Assembly (NCBI RefSeq): GCF_006517175.1
Contig: NZ_CP041186.1
Coordinates: 5,731,074 to 5,795,073 of the forward strand
From: Persicimonas caeni
GTDB lineage: Bacteria > Myxococcota_A > Bradymonadia > Bradymonadales > Bradymonadaceae
Direction of reading: 5' to 3'
DNA length: 64,000 nucleotides
Numbering within the stretch: the first letter of the stretch is position 1; each line of letters begins with the position of its first letter. Positions 27,139-36,131 of the stretch are shown piece after piece. The notes under the pieces were generated by a model. It searched no databases. It was not told the origin of the DNA and saw nothing but the letters and a program-made list of their open reading frames with translations. The position numbers and the translations under genes are program-made.

Positions 27139-28401
27139 TCATTCCTCGACGTCGCATACGCGGGTGACATACATGGTCTGCTGGCCGATGTCACCGCCGC
27201 CGCCGTCCACCCAATACCCACCACCCGGCGACAGGTCGACGATGCGTCGGACCTCGTAGCCTTCGACCCGGATATTGTCTCCGGCGCTCACCGTGCCGAG
27301 CTGGCGCGCTGCTTCGTCGGAGCCGTTGATCGTCAAGATGTTGATGAGGGTGCTTCCATCCTCCAGCGTGCAGGCTGCACCTTCCCAGCGAAACGAGGCG
27401 CCGTTATTGGACACGATACATCCTTCGTGGGTGAACGAGCCGGTGGCGGTGAGGATCGCGCTGCGCAACAAGGTGGCGTACGACTCGTTGACCCCGTCGA
27501 CCTCCTGGACGATGCCCCCGTACGAGACGATATCGGTCGACTCGAGCTCGAGCCGGTAGTTCTGGACATCTTCGGGAGGAGGCGGGACGTCGCCACGCGG
27601 ATCGCTGCAGCGGGGGCGCTCACCAATACCGACCCCGCGCACCGAGATTTGCTCGATCGTGGTGGAGTCGTCGGTGAGCGCGAGCGTCGTCTGGTACGGC
27701 TCGCGTGCGGCCGGTGCAAACGTGACTTGAACCTCGAGCCAATCCATCGGGGCGAGTGTGGCGGGCAACGCGGGCGATGACGAGCCGAGTTCAAAGGCTT
27801 CGGGGGCGTCTGGGGCGAGGGAGGCCTGACCGATCGACACCTCCTCTCCGCCCGCTGCGGCCAAATTGACACATTGGACGGCGGCGGACTCGGTGTTGCC
27901 CACGGGGACGTTGCCAAAGTCGACGCTCGAGCAGCGCAGTGCCTCGTCACAGGGCCCGCCGACGGCGACCTGAACGGCCAACGGCACAAAGCTGCCGCCG
28001 GTGGAGGTTCGGTAGCGCACGTCGAGCGTCGACTTGGCGAGCAGGTCGCACCCGGTAGGAGCGTTCGGCGAGGGCGTAAACGTCACCTCGAATGTAGCGC
28101 TCGCTCCGCTGGCGACCGTCGACGGCAGGCTGTCCGTGACCACGCTGAAGCTGCCCGCCGAGCTGGCGCCCTCCTGCAGAAAGCTCGCGCGAAGATCGCG
28201 CGCGGCAGCCGAACCGGTATTCTCGAGGAGCACTTCGAGCGTGACGGGGCCGGATGCTGGATCGACGTCGGTGGCGACGATCGTGTGGGAGTTCGTGACG
28301 AGTTCGGCGGTGCCGGCGTCGTCACCGCAGCCGGTCGCGCTCGCGAGGGCGACGAGGAGGGAGAGCCAAATCGAGGTCGGGTTTGCGGCAATTCTATACA
28401 T
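27139..28401 (-). CDS. Choice-of-anchor / HYDIN-like lipoprotein
   Basis: 420 residues. Lipobox ASATGC near residue 25. Two Ig-like domains follow (about 35-150 and 155-265), each with the 'VDFGNVPVG...' and 'ATFEVTFTP' style strands common in choice-of-anchor D (ASH/HYDIN-like) domains. A C-terminal domain of about 150 residues has DNIRVEGYEVRRIV, likely an OB-like fold. The start has only a weak ribosome site. Three 19-bp direct repeats lie 16 bp upstream. Probably a secreted surface protein of unknown role. Confidence 0.72.
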   Translation of the reverse strand: MYRIAANPTSIWLSLLVALASATGCGDDAGTAELVTNSHTIVATDVDPASGPVTLEVLLENTGSAAARDLRASFLQEGASSAGSFSVVTDSLPSTVASGASATFEVTFTPSPNAPTGCDLLAKSTLDVRYRTSTGGSFVPLAVQVAVGGPCDEALRCSSVDFGNVPVGNTESAAVQCVNLAAAGGEEVSIGQASLAPDAPEAFELGSSSPALPATLAPMDWLEVQVTFAPAAREPYQTTLALTDDSTTIEQISVRGVGIGERPRCSDPRGDVPPPPEDVQNYRLELESTDIVSYGGIVQEVDGVNESYATLLRSAILTATGSFTHEGCIVSNNGASFRWEGAACTLEDGSTLINILTINGSDEAARQLGTVSAGDNIRVEGYEVRRIVDLSPGGGYWVDGGGGDIGQQTMYVTRVCDVEE

Positions 28402-28416
28402 CTTCAGTCCGCTGAT

Positions 28417-28473
28417 ACTTGTTTAGTTCGCACGTACTTGTTTAGTTCGCACGTACTTGTTTAGTTCGCACGT
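28417..28473. repeat. Three tandem 19-bp repeats upstream of a lipoprotein gene
   Basis: ACTTGTTTAGTTCGCACGT is present three times without spacing (28417-28435, 28436-28454, 28455-28473). It lies just upstream of the 28401 start and within the 167-bp gap from the kinase gene. It could be an iterated binding site or a small satellite. Confidence 0.75.
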
Positions 28474-28568
28474 CCTTGGGGGGGGAGGCCGTGTTGCTCG
28501 ACGGCCACAGTCTACCCCTGCGATTCGACGTTTCAAGCAGAGTTGCCTCGGCGCAGGGAGGCGCCAAC

Positions 28569-30080
28569 CTATCGGCGGGAGGTCAGGCGCTCGTCGATCA
28601 GCGCCCGCAGCATGCTCGAATCGATGGGCTTTTCGAGCACATGATTCGAGCATCGGTTCAGAAACTGGACTGCGCGCGGGGTGAACGCGCCGCCGGTCAA
28701 AAAGAGGATCTCGTCGGCCAGGTCGGGAGAGGTCTCGGCGAGCTGCTCGAAGAAATCCATGCCGGTCATGTCGGGCATCATCAGGTCGCACAAGATCACG
28801 TCGAACCGCTCGCCGGCTTGCAGTCGAGCCAGCGCCTTGGCCGCGCTGGTCTCCACCTCGACGTCGTGGTCGGGGCGCAGCGTGCGGCTGAGCGAGCGGC
28901 CGATCAACGGCTCGTCGTCGATGAGCAGGATGCGCGCCCGCGTCTCGTTTGGCGCCGAGGAGACCGGCTTGGCCGTGTTGTGCGGCGTGTCTGCATGCGG
29001 CAGCTTGATGCGCGCGGTCGTTCCCTTTCCCGGTTTGCTCTCGAACTCGATCTCCCCGTCGTGCGCCTCGACGATCTGCTGGCAGATATACAGGCCAAGC
29101 CCCGTTCCCTGGCCCACCGGTTTGGTGGTGTAGAAGGGGTCGAAGATACGCGGCAGCTGCTCGGTGGTGATGCCCCCGCCGCTGTCTTGTACTTCGACGA
29201 TGACCCAACTGTCGTCGGTGCGCGTACGCACGATGATCTGATTGTCCCCGCGCGAGCCCTCCTCGATGGCGTGAGCCGCATTGATCAGCAGGTTCAAGAA
29301 GACCTGGCCCAGCTTGTTCTCGTTGCCGAAAAAGCGCGCCGTGTCGTCCAGCTCGAGGACGAGCTTGGCGCGGTGGCGGATCTCGTTGGAGACCATGCGC
29401 AGCACCGACTCGATGACCGCGCGGGCCGACAGCGAGGTGCGCGCGTCGTCGTCCGACGGCGAGAAGGTGCGCAGTTGGCTGACGATGTCGCGGATGCGCG
29501 TGCTGCCCGAGCGGGCGTCCTGGAGCGCCTCGCGCACTGAGTCGAGCCCCTCGCGGCCCTCGAGTTGCTCGAGGGCGAAGTCGATATTGGCGGTCACGAA
29601 CGTCAGCGGGTTGTTGATCTCGTGGCCCACCCCGGCGGCGAGCGTGCCGGCGGCGATCATGCGGTCCATCTGCATCATGCGCGCGGTCATCTTCTGCCGC
29701 TCGGTGATGTCGCGAGCGATGCTGGCGATGGCCGGCTCGCCGTCGAAGGTGACCCGCCGGGCGGTCAGCTCGGCCAGCCACACCGAGCCATCCTGGCGCA
29801 GCAGCCGGGTCTCGCGCACGGGGATGAGCTCGCCGTCCAGCAGTCGGCCCACGCGCTCCTGCAGGGCGGCGTGCTCGTCGGGGTGGACAAAGTGGTAGAC
29901 CCAGGTGCCCAAGACTTCCTCGGCGCTGTCGAGGTGGAACAGCTCCAGAAAAGAGGGGTTGATGTACAGAAATTGTCCGTCGCGGTGGATGGCGATTCCG
30001 TCGGGCGAGTGCTCGATGACCTCCCGAAAGTCTCCCTCGGAGACGCGTGGGGGCGAGTGGTGCTGCTTCGAAGAACTCAC
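28569..30080 (-). CDS. PAS - histidine kinase - receiver hybrid sensor
   Basis: 503 residues, GTG start. PAS domain at 15-130 (EHSPDGIAIHRDGQFLYINP to ARDITERQ). HisKA with phospho-accepting His153 (GHEINNPL). HATPase with N-box NLLINAAHAI, G1 DSGGG and G2 GTGLGLYI near 240-370. C-terminal receiver (about 385-500) with LLIDDE, Asp in ILCDLMMPDM and Lys in LEKPID. No membrane segment, so it is a cytoplasmic sensor. It is followed by a second kinase and a MEDS protein on the same strand, suggesting one signalling unit. Confidence 0.92.
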   Translation of the reverse strand: MSSSKQHHSPPRVSEGDFREVIEHSPDGIAIHRDGQFLYINPSFLELFHLDSAEEVLGTWVYHFVHPDEHAALQERVGRLLDGELIPVRETRLLRQDGSVWLAELTARRVTFDGEPAIASIARDITERQKMTARMMQMDRMIAAGTLAAGVGHEINNPLTFVTANIDFALEQLEGREGLDSVREALQDARSGSTRIRDIVSQLRTFSPSDDDARTSLSARAVIESVLRMVSNEIRHRAKLVLELDDTARFFGNENKLGQVFLNLLINAAHAIEEGSRGDNQIIVRTRTDDSWVIVEVQDSGGGITTEQLPRIFDPFYTTKPVGQGTGLGLYICQQIVEAHDGEIEFESKPGKGTTARIKLPHADTPHNTAKPVSSAPNETRARILLIDDEPLIGRSLSRTLRPDHDVEVETSAAKALARLQAGERFDVILCDLMMPDMTGMDFFEQLAETSPDLADEILFLTGGAFTPRAVQFLNRCSNHVLEKPIDSSMLRALIDERLTSRR

Positions 30081-30151
30081 GGAAACTGCCTGTGCATCAA
30101 TCGGTTCGGGGTGAGCGATGCTTCGACGGTAACAGAACCGAGGGGCAGCGG

Positions 30152-31291
30152 CTACGCCGAAGTAGCCGGTCGGGCCTCGTCAAGCTCGTCGATCAAAGGA
30201 AGCCGCACGCAGAAGGTCGTGCCGTGTCCCGGGCCTGCGCTGTCGACCTCGACGGTGCCGCCGTGGGCGTCGACGAGCCCTTGGACGAGCGAGAGCCCCA
30301 GTCCGATGCCATCCTGGGGCTCGCTATGCGGGTCGCGAAGCTGCTTGAAGGGGGCGAAGAGCGTGTCGAGCAACTCTTCTTCGATGCCCACGCCGGTGTC
30401 GCACACCGAGACGACGACCTCGCTGGGGTTGGCAAGACACTCCGCGCTCAATTCGACGCGCCCGGGCGCCTCGGTGAACTTGCGGGCGTTGTCGAGCAGG
30501 TTGTCGAGCACCTGGGTCAGCCGCGTGCGATCGCCCTCGATGGGCATCGGCGTGTCGGGCAGTGAGACGACGAAGTCGAGGCCGGCCTTGTCGAAGCGCG
30601 GCCGGTGGTCGTGGGCGGTATGCTCGAGGAGTTCGCGCAGATCGAGCGGCTCGCACTGCAGGTGCAGCCGCTCCCGCGAAATGCGCGCCACGTCGAGCAG
30701 GTCGTCGACCATGCGCTTAAGGTGCGCCGACTGGCGTTTGAGCACGGCCACCGCCCGGTCGAGGTACTCGTCGTCGATGCCCAGCACGTCGAGGATGGAG
30801 ATGGCGTTGAAGATGGCCGCCAGTGGGTTGCGAAGCTCGTGGCCGAGCAGGGCCAGAAAGTCGTCCTTGTACGCGAGCTCGTCGGCGAGGCGTTTGCGCT
30901 CGCGTTCGAGTTGGCGCTGGGTTTTCTCGAGGGCGATGGCGCGCTCGCGATTCTCCACCTCGGTGGCGATGGAGTTGGTGAGGTTCTTGAGAAAAGGCTG
31001 GTACGGCTCGAAGCGGGTGAGGTCGTCGATCTCGACCTCGAGGGCGCCGTAGCTCGCCGTGGCCGTGCGAAGCTCGATGCTTCGGTGCTCGGGGCCGGTC
31101 GGCGTCGTCTCGGTCGGCGTACCCGGATGGCTCTTGGTGCTGATGCGCAGTGTCGACGCGGCCAGGCCGGGCACGGACATCAGGCCGCGCTCGATCATCG
31201 CGGCAATCTGCTCGTAGGTGGGCACCACGTGGAAGCTCGTCTGCAGCGAGCAGATCATTCCCAAAACGGCCGGATCACGATCAGTCTCCAT
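30152..31291 (-). CDS. Histidine kinase with N-terminal GAF-like sensor
   Basis: 379 residues from ATG 31291 (GGAG at good spacing; ATG 31306 is an alternative). Residues 1-115 resemble a degenerate GAF domain, followed by a short coiled coil. HisKA has His151 in LLGHELRNPL. The HATPase domain has NLLDNARKFT, DTGVGI and GIGLGLSLV. No receiver and no membrane helix. The order kinase - kinase - MEDS protein on one strand suggests joint sensing. Confidence 0.9.
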   Translation of the reverse strand: METDRDPAVLGMICSLQTSFHVVPTYEQIAAMIERGLMSVPGLAASTLRISTKSHPGTPTETTPTGPEHRSIELRTATASYGALEVEIDDLTRFEPYQPFLKNLTNSIATEVENRERAIALEKTQRQLERERKRLADELAYKDDFLALLGHELRNPLAAIFNAISILDVLGIDDEYLDRAVAVLKRQSAHLKRMVDDLLDVARISRERLHLQCEPLDLRELLEHTAHDHRPRFDKAGLDFVVSLPDTPMPIEGDRTRLTQVLDNLLDNARKFTEAPGRVELSAECLANPSEVVVSVCDTGVGIEEELLDTLFAPFKQLRDPHSEPQDGIGLGLSLVQGLVDAHGGTVEVDSAGPGHGTTFCVRLPLIDELDEARPATSA

Positions 31292-31322
31292 TCTCAGACT
31301 CCGCATATTCAGAGCTTCTCAT

Positions 31323-31979
31323 TCAACAGCTGTCCTCGGGTCGGCAGGCCTCGTCGGCGTCGACGCGCCGGCGATACTCGTCGATGAACTCCTGTGGGTC
31401 GCGGTAGTACGGGTTGAGCACCAGTTGCCCGCGCACGATCATGTACGGGTGGACCTGCAAGACATCCATCAACACGTCGCCCGGGAATTGGCGTGCGTCG
31501 TACTGGCAGATGCCCGTGCAGGGATAGTGCTTGAAGAGCTCGTTGACCTGCGCCTCGTACTCCATGGCTGTCTCGGCGCACTCGATCTCACCGGCCGCCC
31601 AGTTCATCTCGCCGGTGCAGCGTGCCCCCGAATAGCCCTCGTCGATGGCGTCGGCGTAAAAGGTGCGCACCTCCTCGAGCATCGCCTCGGCCGAGAAACG
31701 CCCCTCGGGCGCATAGGCCGACTCGGTCGTCTCGACGAGCGCGTCGCACTTGTCGGCCAAGTCGACCCCCATCTGCTGCATGCGCTCGCGAAGCTGCGCG
31801 GGGGCGAGCGTGTCGGAGACGTACAACAACTTCTCGTTGTCCTCGCAGCCGGCCTTGAAGAACTTGGCGAGCGTCTCGAGGCGCTCCTCGTCGCTCGAGT
31901 AGATGTAGCAGATGTGGCTTCCGCTCAGCGGGTGCTCGTCGCTGAAGCCGAGGTTGATGGGGCGGCGCTCGTAGGACAT
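31323..31979 (-). CDS. MEDS-domain sensor protein
   Basis: 218 residues. The SHICYIYSSDEERLETLAKF start, the KLLYVSD strand, MNWAAGE near 125 and CQYDARQF near 160 match the MEDS (MEthanogen/methylotroph, DcmR Sensory) domain, a RecA/KaiC-related ligand-sensing fold. It usually detects small organic molecules and feeds kinases or regulators. Eight Cys, including a C-terminal pair, are more than usual. GGGAGT precedes ATG 31979. It is the first gene of the unit with the two kinases. Confidence 0.85.
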   Translation of the reverse strand: MSYERRPINLGFSDEHPLSGSHICYIYSSDEERLETLAKFFKAGCEDNEKLLYVSDTLAPAQLRERMQQMGVDLADKCDALVETTESAYAPEGRFSAEAMLEEVRTFYADAIDEGYSGARCTGEMNWAAGEIECAETAMEYEAQVNELFKHYPCTGICQYDARQFPGDVLMDVLQVHPYMIVRGQLVLNPYYRDPQEFIDEYRRRVDADEACRPEDSC

Positions 31980-32199
31980 GGGATACTCCCTGAGTATGGA
32001 CTACTTGCGGTCTCAGGCGTCGGGGCGTGTGGGCTTTCGAAGGAAACAGCCAATCGCTAAACATGGCCACGAGGCAGGGCGCGACAACGTCGCGCGCGGC
32101 AGGGCGCAATCCGGCGTTGTATCGGGAGCGGTGAATGCCTATGTTGCCCGAGACGTTAGAATCTGTGCGGCTCACTCGAACTTCGACCCAGTTAGCGAC

Positions 32200-33627
32200 G
32201 TGGACGAACGCACGCTCGAACAAATCATTGCGCAAGGCACCGTCGACGTGGTCATCGATGACTACGGGTTCACCGGCGAGGGCTACGTGCGCCTGGCCGA
32301 TGGCTGGTTGTCGGTGCACGGCACCTTGCCCGGCGAGAAGGTGCGGGTGCGCGTGGATGTGGGCGAGGAGCACGGACGACGCATCTTCGGCATCCTCGAG
32401 CAGGTCCTGGACGCCTCGCCCGAGCGCCGCGACCCGCTGTGCGCGCGAGACGCGGTGTGCCGGGGTTGTCAGCTGCGCCACGTGACCGTCAACGAGGAGC
32501 TCGGCTACCACGTGCGCACGGTGCGCGAGGTCATCGAGAAATTCGCCGGGGTGCCCGAAGACGAGCAGCCCCACTGTGAGATCATCACCCCGCAGCCCAT
32601 CGCGCGCGGCGACGCGTTTCGCATCCGCTCGGCGCTGACCTACCGTCGCACCGACGACACCTGCGAGCTCGGCTTGAACACGCCGGTCCAAGAGGCGCTC
32701 GTGCCGATGTTCGACTGCCCGGCGCTCACCACCCCGGTGCGCCGGCTGGTGGCCACGGTGCGCGAGGCCTTCATGGAGCTCGACGAGCTCCCCTGGGATG
32801 AGGCGATGGCCCTGCGCGCCCGCGACGAGGGCGCCGAGATCGCCCCGGCGATCCGCACCGTGAGCGTCGCCTCGCCGGTCATCGGCCGCGGGTTCGTCGA
32901 CGTGCGCTTGAGCGAGATCGCCGGCGAAGACGTGCTCGAGCGCGCCATCACCGAAGGTCCGGTGGCCGCGCTGGTCGCCCGCCTCGAAGAGATGCTGCCC
33001 GACGAGGTCGGCCTGGCCGTGTCGGTGGGCGAGCGCCGCGCGCACTTGAGCGGCCCCGAGCGCCTGCTGCTGCCCATCGCCGGGTTGAAGATCGAGGTCG
33101 GCTACGAAGACTGGTTCCCGGCGACGATCGCGCCGTCCGACGCCCTGTACGACGCGCTCTTGGAGCTTTTGGACCTGCGCGAAGACGACGCCTTTTTGGA
33201 CGTCGGCACGGGCATCGGCACCATCGCCATTCTGGCCGCCAAGCGCGTCGAGCGCGTCGTCGGCGTCGACATCAACCGCAGCTCGGTGTCGACCGCCGAG
33301 CTCAACGCGGTCGCCAACGAGGCGACCAACGCCGAGTTCGTCGTCGGCGGTTGGGAGAACGCGCTGCGCAAGCTCACCCTCGACGGCCAAAGATTCACCG
33401 CCGCGAGCATCAACCCCATGCGCGAGCCCCTGGGCAAGCGCGCGCTCACCTACCTCAAGGCGCTGGGCGTGCGCCGGCTGGTCTACCTGGGCCCGTCGCC
33501 CGCCTCGGCCGCCAAAGACATCGGCGAGCTCCGCCAGATGGGCTGGAAGCTCGACCACCTGGCCGCCGCCAATATCCACCCGGCGACCTACCACACCATG
33601 TTGGTGGCGCGGTTGACGCTCGACTGA
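32200..33627 (+). CDS. RlmD/TrmA-like methyltransferase homologue lacking catalytic residues
   Basis: About 475 residues from GTG 32200; the frame is open upstream to 31978 and GTG 32131 is another option. An N-terminal TRAM-like beta-barrel precedes the Fe-S cluster segment CARDAVCRGCQLRH (C-x5-C-x2-C, about 80-94). The SAM-binding motif FLDVGTGIGT is near 332, followed by GVDINRSS. The family's NPPR/DPPR becomes INPMRE, the catalytic SCxP becomes YLGPSP near 428, and the C-terminal H-x-E base site reads YHTML. These are the positions of the nucleophilic Cys and general base for rRNA/tRNA uridine-C5 methylation. Either this paralogue is inactive or it does different chemistry. Confidence 0.8.
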   Translation: MDERTLEQIIAQGTVDVVIDDYGFTGEGYVRLADGWLSVHGTLPGEKVRVRVDVGEEHGRRIFGILEQVLDASPERRDPLCARDAVCRGCQLRHVTVNEELGYHVRTVREVIEKFAGVPEDEQPHCEIITPQPIARGDAFRIRSALTYRRTDDTCELGLNTPVQEALVPMFDCPALTTPVRRLVATVREAFMELDELPWDEAMALRARDEGAEIAPAIRTVSVASPVIGRGFVDVRLSEIAGEDVLERAITEGPVAALVARLEEMLPDEVGLAVSVGERRAHLSGPERLLLPIAGLKIEVGYEDWFPATIAPSDALYDALLELLDLREDDAFLDVGTGIGTIAILAAKRVERVVGVDINRSSVSTAELNAVANEATNAEFVVGGWENALRKLTLDGQRFTAASINPMREPLGKRALTYLKALGVRRLVYLGPSPASAAKDIGELRQMGWKLDHLAAANIHPATYHTMLVARLTLD

Positions 33628-33749
33628 CGCACCACCTCCCCAGCCGCTACGCGATTGGGCGGGCCGCCTGCGTGATTTGACAATCGATGCCTTTTCGATG
33701 ACCGTGCTTCCAAACTTTGAAGCCAATTTTTTCCGCACGAAAAGGCACC

Positions 33750-35570
33750 ATGCGGCATACAGTACGAACTTCTTTGATTGGTCTGGCCACGGCCCTGCTC
33801 CTTACAGGCGCTGCCGGCTGCGGTGACGACAACTCACAAGACGGGGCGAATAACGGCGAGCCCGACGCGTACTCGGCTCCGGATTGGGAGATCAACCGGA
33901 TGTTCCCGAGTCAGGGGGCCACGTCGAAGGAATTCGAGGGCTGTCTGTACAGCTCGCCGATGCCCTACGAGCGGGACGGCGCGACCGAGATCGTGGCCCT
34001 GGGCGCCGAGGGGACGCTCGCCGGACTCGACCCCGACACGGGTGCCGAGCTGTGGAGCCTCGAGCTGCCGACCCCTGACGGGGAGGGCGTCTTGTCGATC
34101 GCCCAGCCGGCGTTCATCGACGAGCATCGCATCTTGATCGCGTATCACAGCGTGCCTGGAAGCGCCGAAGAGGTCGATCCGAACACCCGCCGCCTCACCC
34201 ATCGCGTGGCCGTGGTCGATCTGCAGAATCGTCAGGTCGATCCCGCGTTTGGCGACATCGCTCTCGAGGCCACGGTCGACGGCAACGACGACAAGACGGT
34301 CTCGTTCGACCCGGCGTATGCCCTGATTCGCCCGGACGTCGAGATCGGCAAGGTCGACGGGGACACTTTTGGCAAGGCGTATATCACCTCCGGGAACGCC
34401 CGTGATATCCAACCCTGGCACGGGTGGGCGTTCGAGATCGACGTCGATGCCTGGCACGAGCAGGGGGCTGACGCCTCGGTCTCTTCGGTATTGGTGACCA
34501 CACCCGAGCCCGCCGAAAACTGTGGCCCGGAGGGCTCGTCGGGCTCGCGCGAGCGCCTGTGCGGCGGCGGTCTGTGGGCTCCGTCGGGGCCGTTGGTTCT
34601 CGACCAGCCCGGCGGCTACGAGCTGGTGCTCGCTCCGGGCAACGGCCAGCTCGACTTGGCGCGCAACGACTACGCGAACACGCTGATGCGCACCGGTCCC
34701 GGGCTCGACTTCGACCCGGCCTGCGACCCGGATGCATGCGCCGACTTCGACTCCGACGCCCCCTCGAACGCCTGCATCGAGTCGTGCGAGAACCTGTGGA
34801 TTCCGCGGCTCACCGGCCAGGACGACGAGCCGCCGCAGGTATGGGACAACCGCTGCGACGGGCTGACGCTTTTCGAATGCTGGCAGCAGCTCGATTATAT
34901 CGGCGGCAGCACCCCGGCCTACGTCGAGGTCGGCGAGTACAAGACCCTGAATTACCCCACAAAGGACGGCCATCTCTACATGGTCGACCAGACCCATTAC
35001 GGAACTCAATTCGACCGCCTCAAGCTTGTGGAGAATTGCGGCACGGCCGACGATCCGTGTCGCTGGACCTGGGCGGGCATGGCGGTGACCGAGCCGGTGG
35101 TGGCCTGGGACGGCGACACGCCGATCATCATGACCCCGACGTTCATGCCCGATAAGACCCACCCGGCCGGCGTGGTGGCCACGACCATCCGCGCCACCGA
35201 CGACGGCCCGGTCTACGAGCGTCTCTGGGAGTTCCCCTCGTTCGATACGGACGCGGCCACCGAGCGATTCCGCCGCCACCCAAGCCGCATGACGCTGTCG
35301 ACGCTGGGCGACGAGGGGCGCCAGATCGCCTGGATCGTAGACATCGCCTCCGGGCCCGACAACAAGGGACAACTGGTGGCCATCGACGTGCTCGATGGCA
35401 CGCGGGTCTTCGAGACCACGCTGGGCGACCGGGGCCGCCGATACACGGTGCCGCTGGTGGTCGACGACCGGGTCTACGTGTCGTCTTGCTCGGGCGACTT
35501 CGGCCCGGGGCATGTCGAGGGCTTCCAGATTACCCGGGAAGATAGCGGCGCTGCCGACGGAGGTCTGTGA
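33750..35570 (+). CDS. PQQ-like propeller lipoprotein
   Basis: 606 residues from ATG 33750 (AAAGG site). Lipobox LTGAAGC. Propeller-type motifs include LAGLDPDTGAELWSLELP, DGHLYMVDQ and LVAIDVLDGTRVFET, as in PQQ/outer-membrane propellers. Two Cys-rich stretches (about 320-385: CDPDACADFDSD, CIESCE, CDGLTLFEC) suggest disulfides. The stop overlaps the ATG of the next gene by one base. The two probably act together at the cell surface; the partner's CxxCH motifs hint at redox work. Confidence 0.78.
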   Translation: MRHTVRTSLIGLATALLLTGAAGCGDDNSQDGANNGEPDAYSAPDWEINRMFPSQGATSKEFEGCLYSSPMPYERDGATEIVALGAEGTLAGLDPDTGAELWSLELPTPDGEGVLSIAQPAFIDEHRILIAYHSVPGSAEEVDPNTRRLTHRVAVVDLQNRQVDPAFGDIALEATVDGNDDKTVSFDPAYALIRPDVEIGKVDGDTFGKAYITSGNARDIQPWHGWAFEIDVDAWHEQGADASVSSVLVTTPEPAENCGPEGSSGSRERLCGGGLWAPSGPLVLDQPGGYELVLAPGNGQLDLARNDYANTLMRTGPGLDFDPACDPDACADFDSDAPSNACIESCENLWIPRLTGQDDEPPQVWDNRCDGLTLFECWQQLDYIGGSTPAYVEVGEYKTLNYPTKDGHLYMVDQTHYGTQFDRLKLVENCGTADDPCRWTWAGMAVTEPVVAWDGDTPIIMTPTFMPDKTHPAGVVATTIRATDDGPVYERLWEFPSFDTDAATERFRRHPSRMTLSTLGDEGRQIAWIVDIASGPDNKGQLVAIDVLDGTRVFETTLGDRGRRYTVPLVVDDRVYVSSCSGDFGPGHVEGFQITREDSGAADGGL

Positions 35571-36100
35571 TGCGACGGGGTAGAGCAGAGACCATCGCCG
35601 TAATAGCGTCACTCCTCATCACCGCGCTGGCCGTCGGATGCGGTGACAACGGCGGCGATGCGCCCGAGGGGCTGGTCTCCTCGGACTCCTGTTCCTCCGG
35701 TCTGGTCTGGGAGGGCGGCAGCCAAGGCTCGGCGCTGATGCACCCGGGCGGCGACTGCATGGGTTGTCATAGCTCCAACGACGACGCTCCCTCATTTGCC
35801 ATCGCCGGTACCGTCTACCTCGACGAGCAGGCCGACGATGATTGCGCCGGCGTCGAGGGCGCGATCGTGGTCGTCGAGGACGACGAAGGGCAAGTGCTCG
35901 AGTTGCCGACCAACCGCGCTGGCAACTTTTTCGCGCGCGACGCCGACGTCGACTTGTCCATGCCCCTGCAGGTCAAAGTGCGCTACGAGGGAAACGAGAA
36001 GGTCATGCAGGAGCCGCTGTACAGCGGCAACTGCTACAACTGTCACAGCGGCCAAGACGCCGTCCGCGCGCCGGCCCGGGTACTGGCCCCGGCGCCTTGA
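35570..36100 (+). CDS. Lipoprotein with two CxxCH heme-binding motifs
   Basis: 176 residues from ATG 35570, overlapping the previous stop by one base; GGAGG lies at good spacing. Signal peptide with lipobox (ALAVGC). Two c-type heme motifs, CMGCH near 64 and CYNCH near 163, are separated by about 95 residues that include a carboxypeptidase-regulatory-like strand set (GTVYLDEQADDDC to KVRYEGN). Probably a di-heme electron-transfer lipoprotein coupled to the propeller lipoprotein. It would need the Ccm system at 54.6-60.8 kb. Confidence 0.8.
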   Translation: MRRGRAETIAVIASLLITALAVGCGDNGGDAPEGLVSSDSCSSGLVWEGGSQGSALMHPGGDCMGCHSSNDDAPSFAIAGTVYLDEQADDDCAGVEGAIVVVEDDEGQVLELPTNRAGNFFARDADVDLSMPLQVKVRYEGNEKVMQEPLYSGNCYNCHSGQDAVRAPARVLAPAP

Positions 36101-36131
36101 TTCCTCTTTCCCAACGCATCGAGACACCACC

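Noticed and set aside
31588-33738. A 716-codon minus-strand frame opposite the methyltransferase-like gene
   Set aside because: It lacks any domain and overlaps both the RlmD-like gene and the MEDS gene; a GC-driven shadow.
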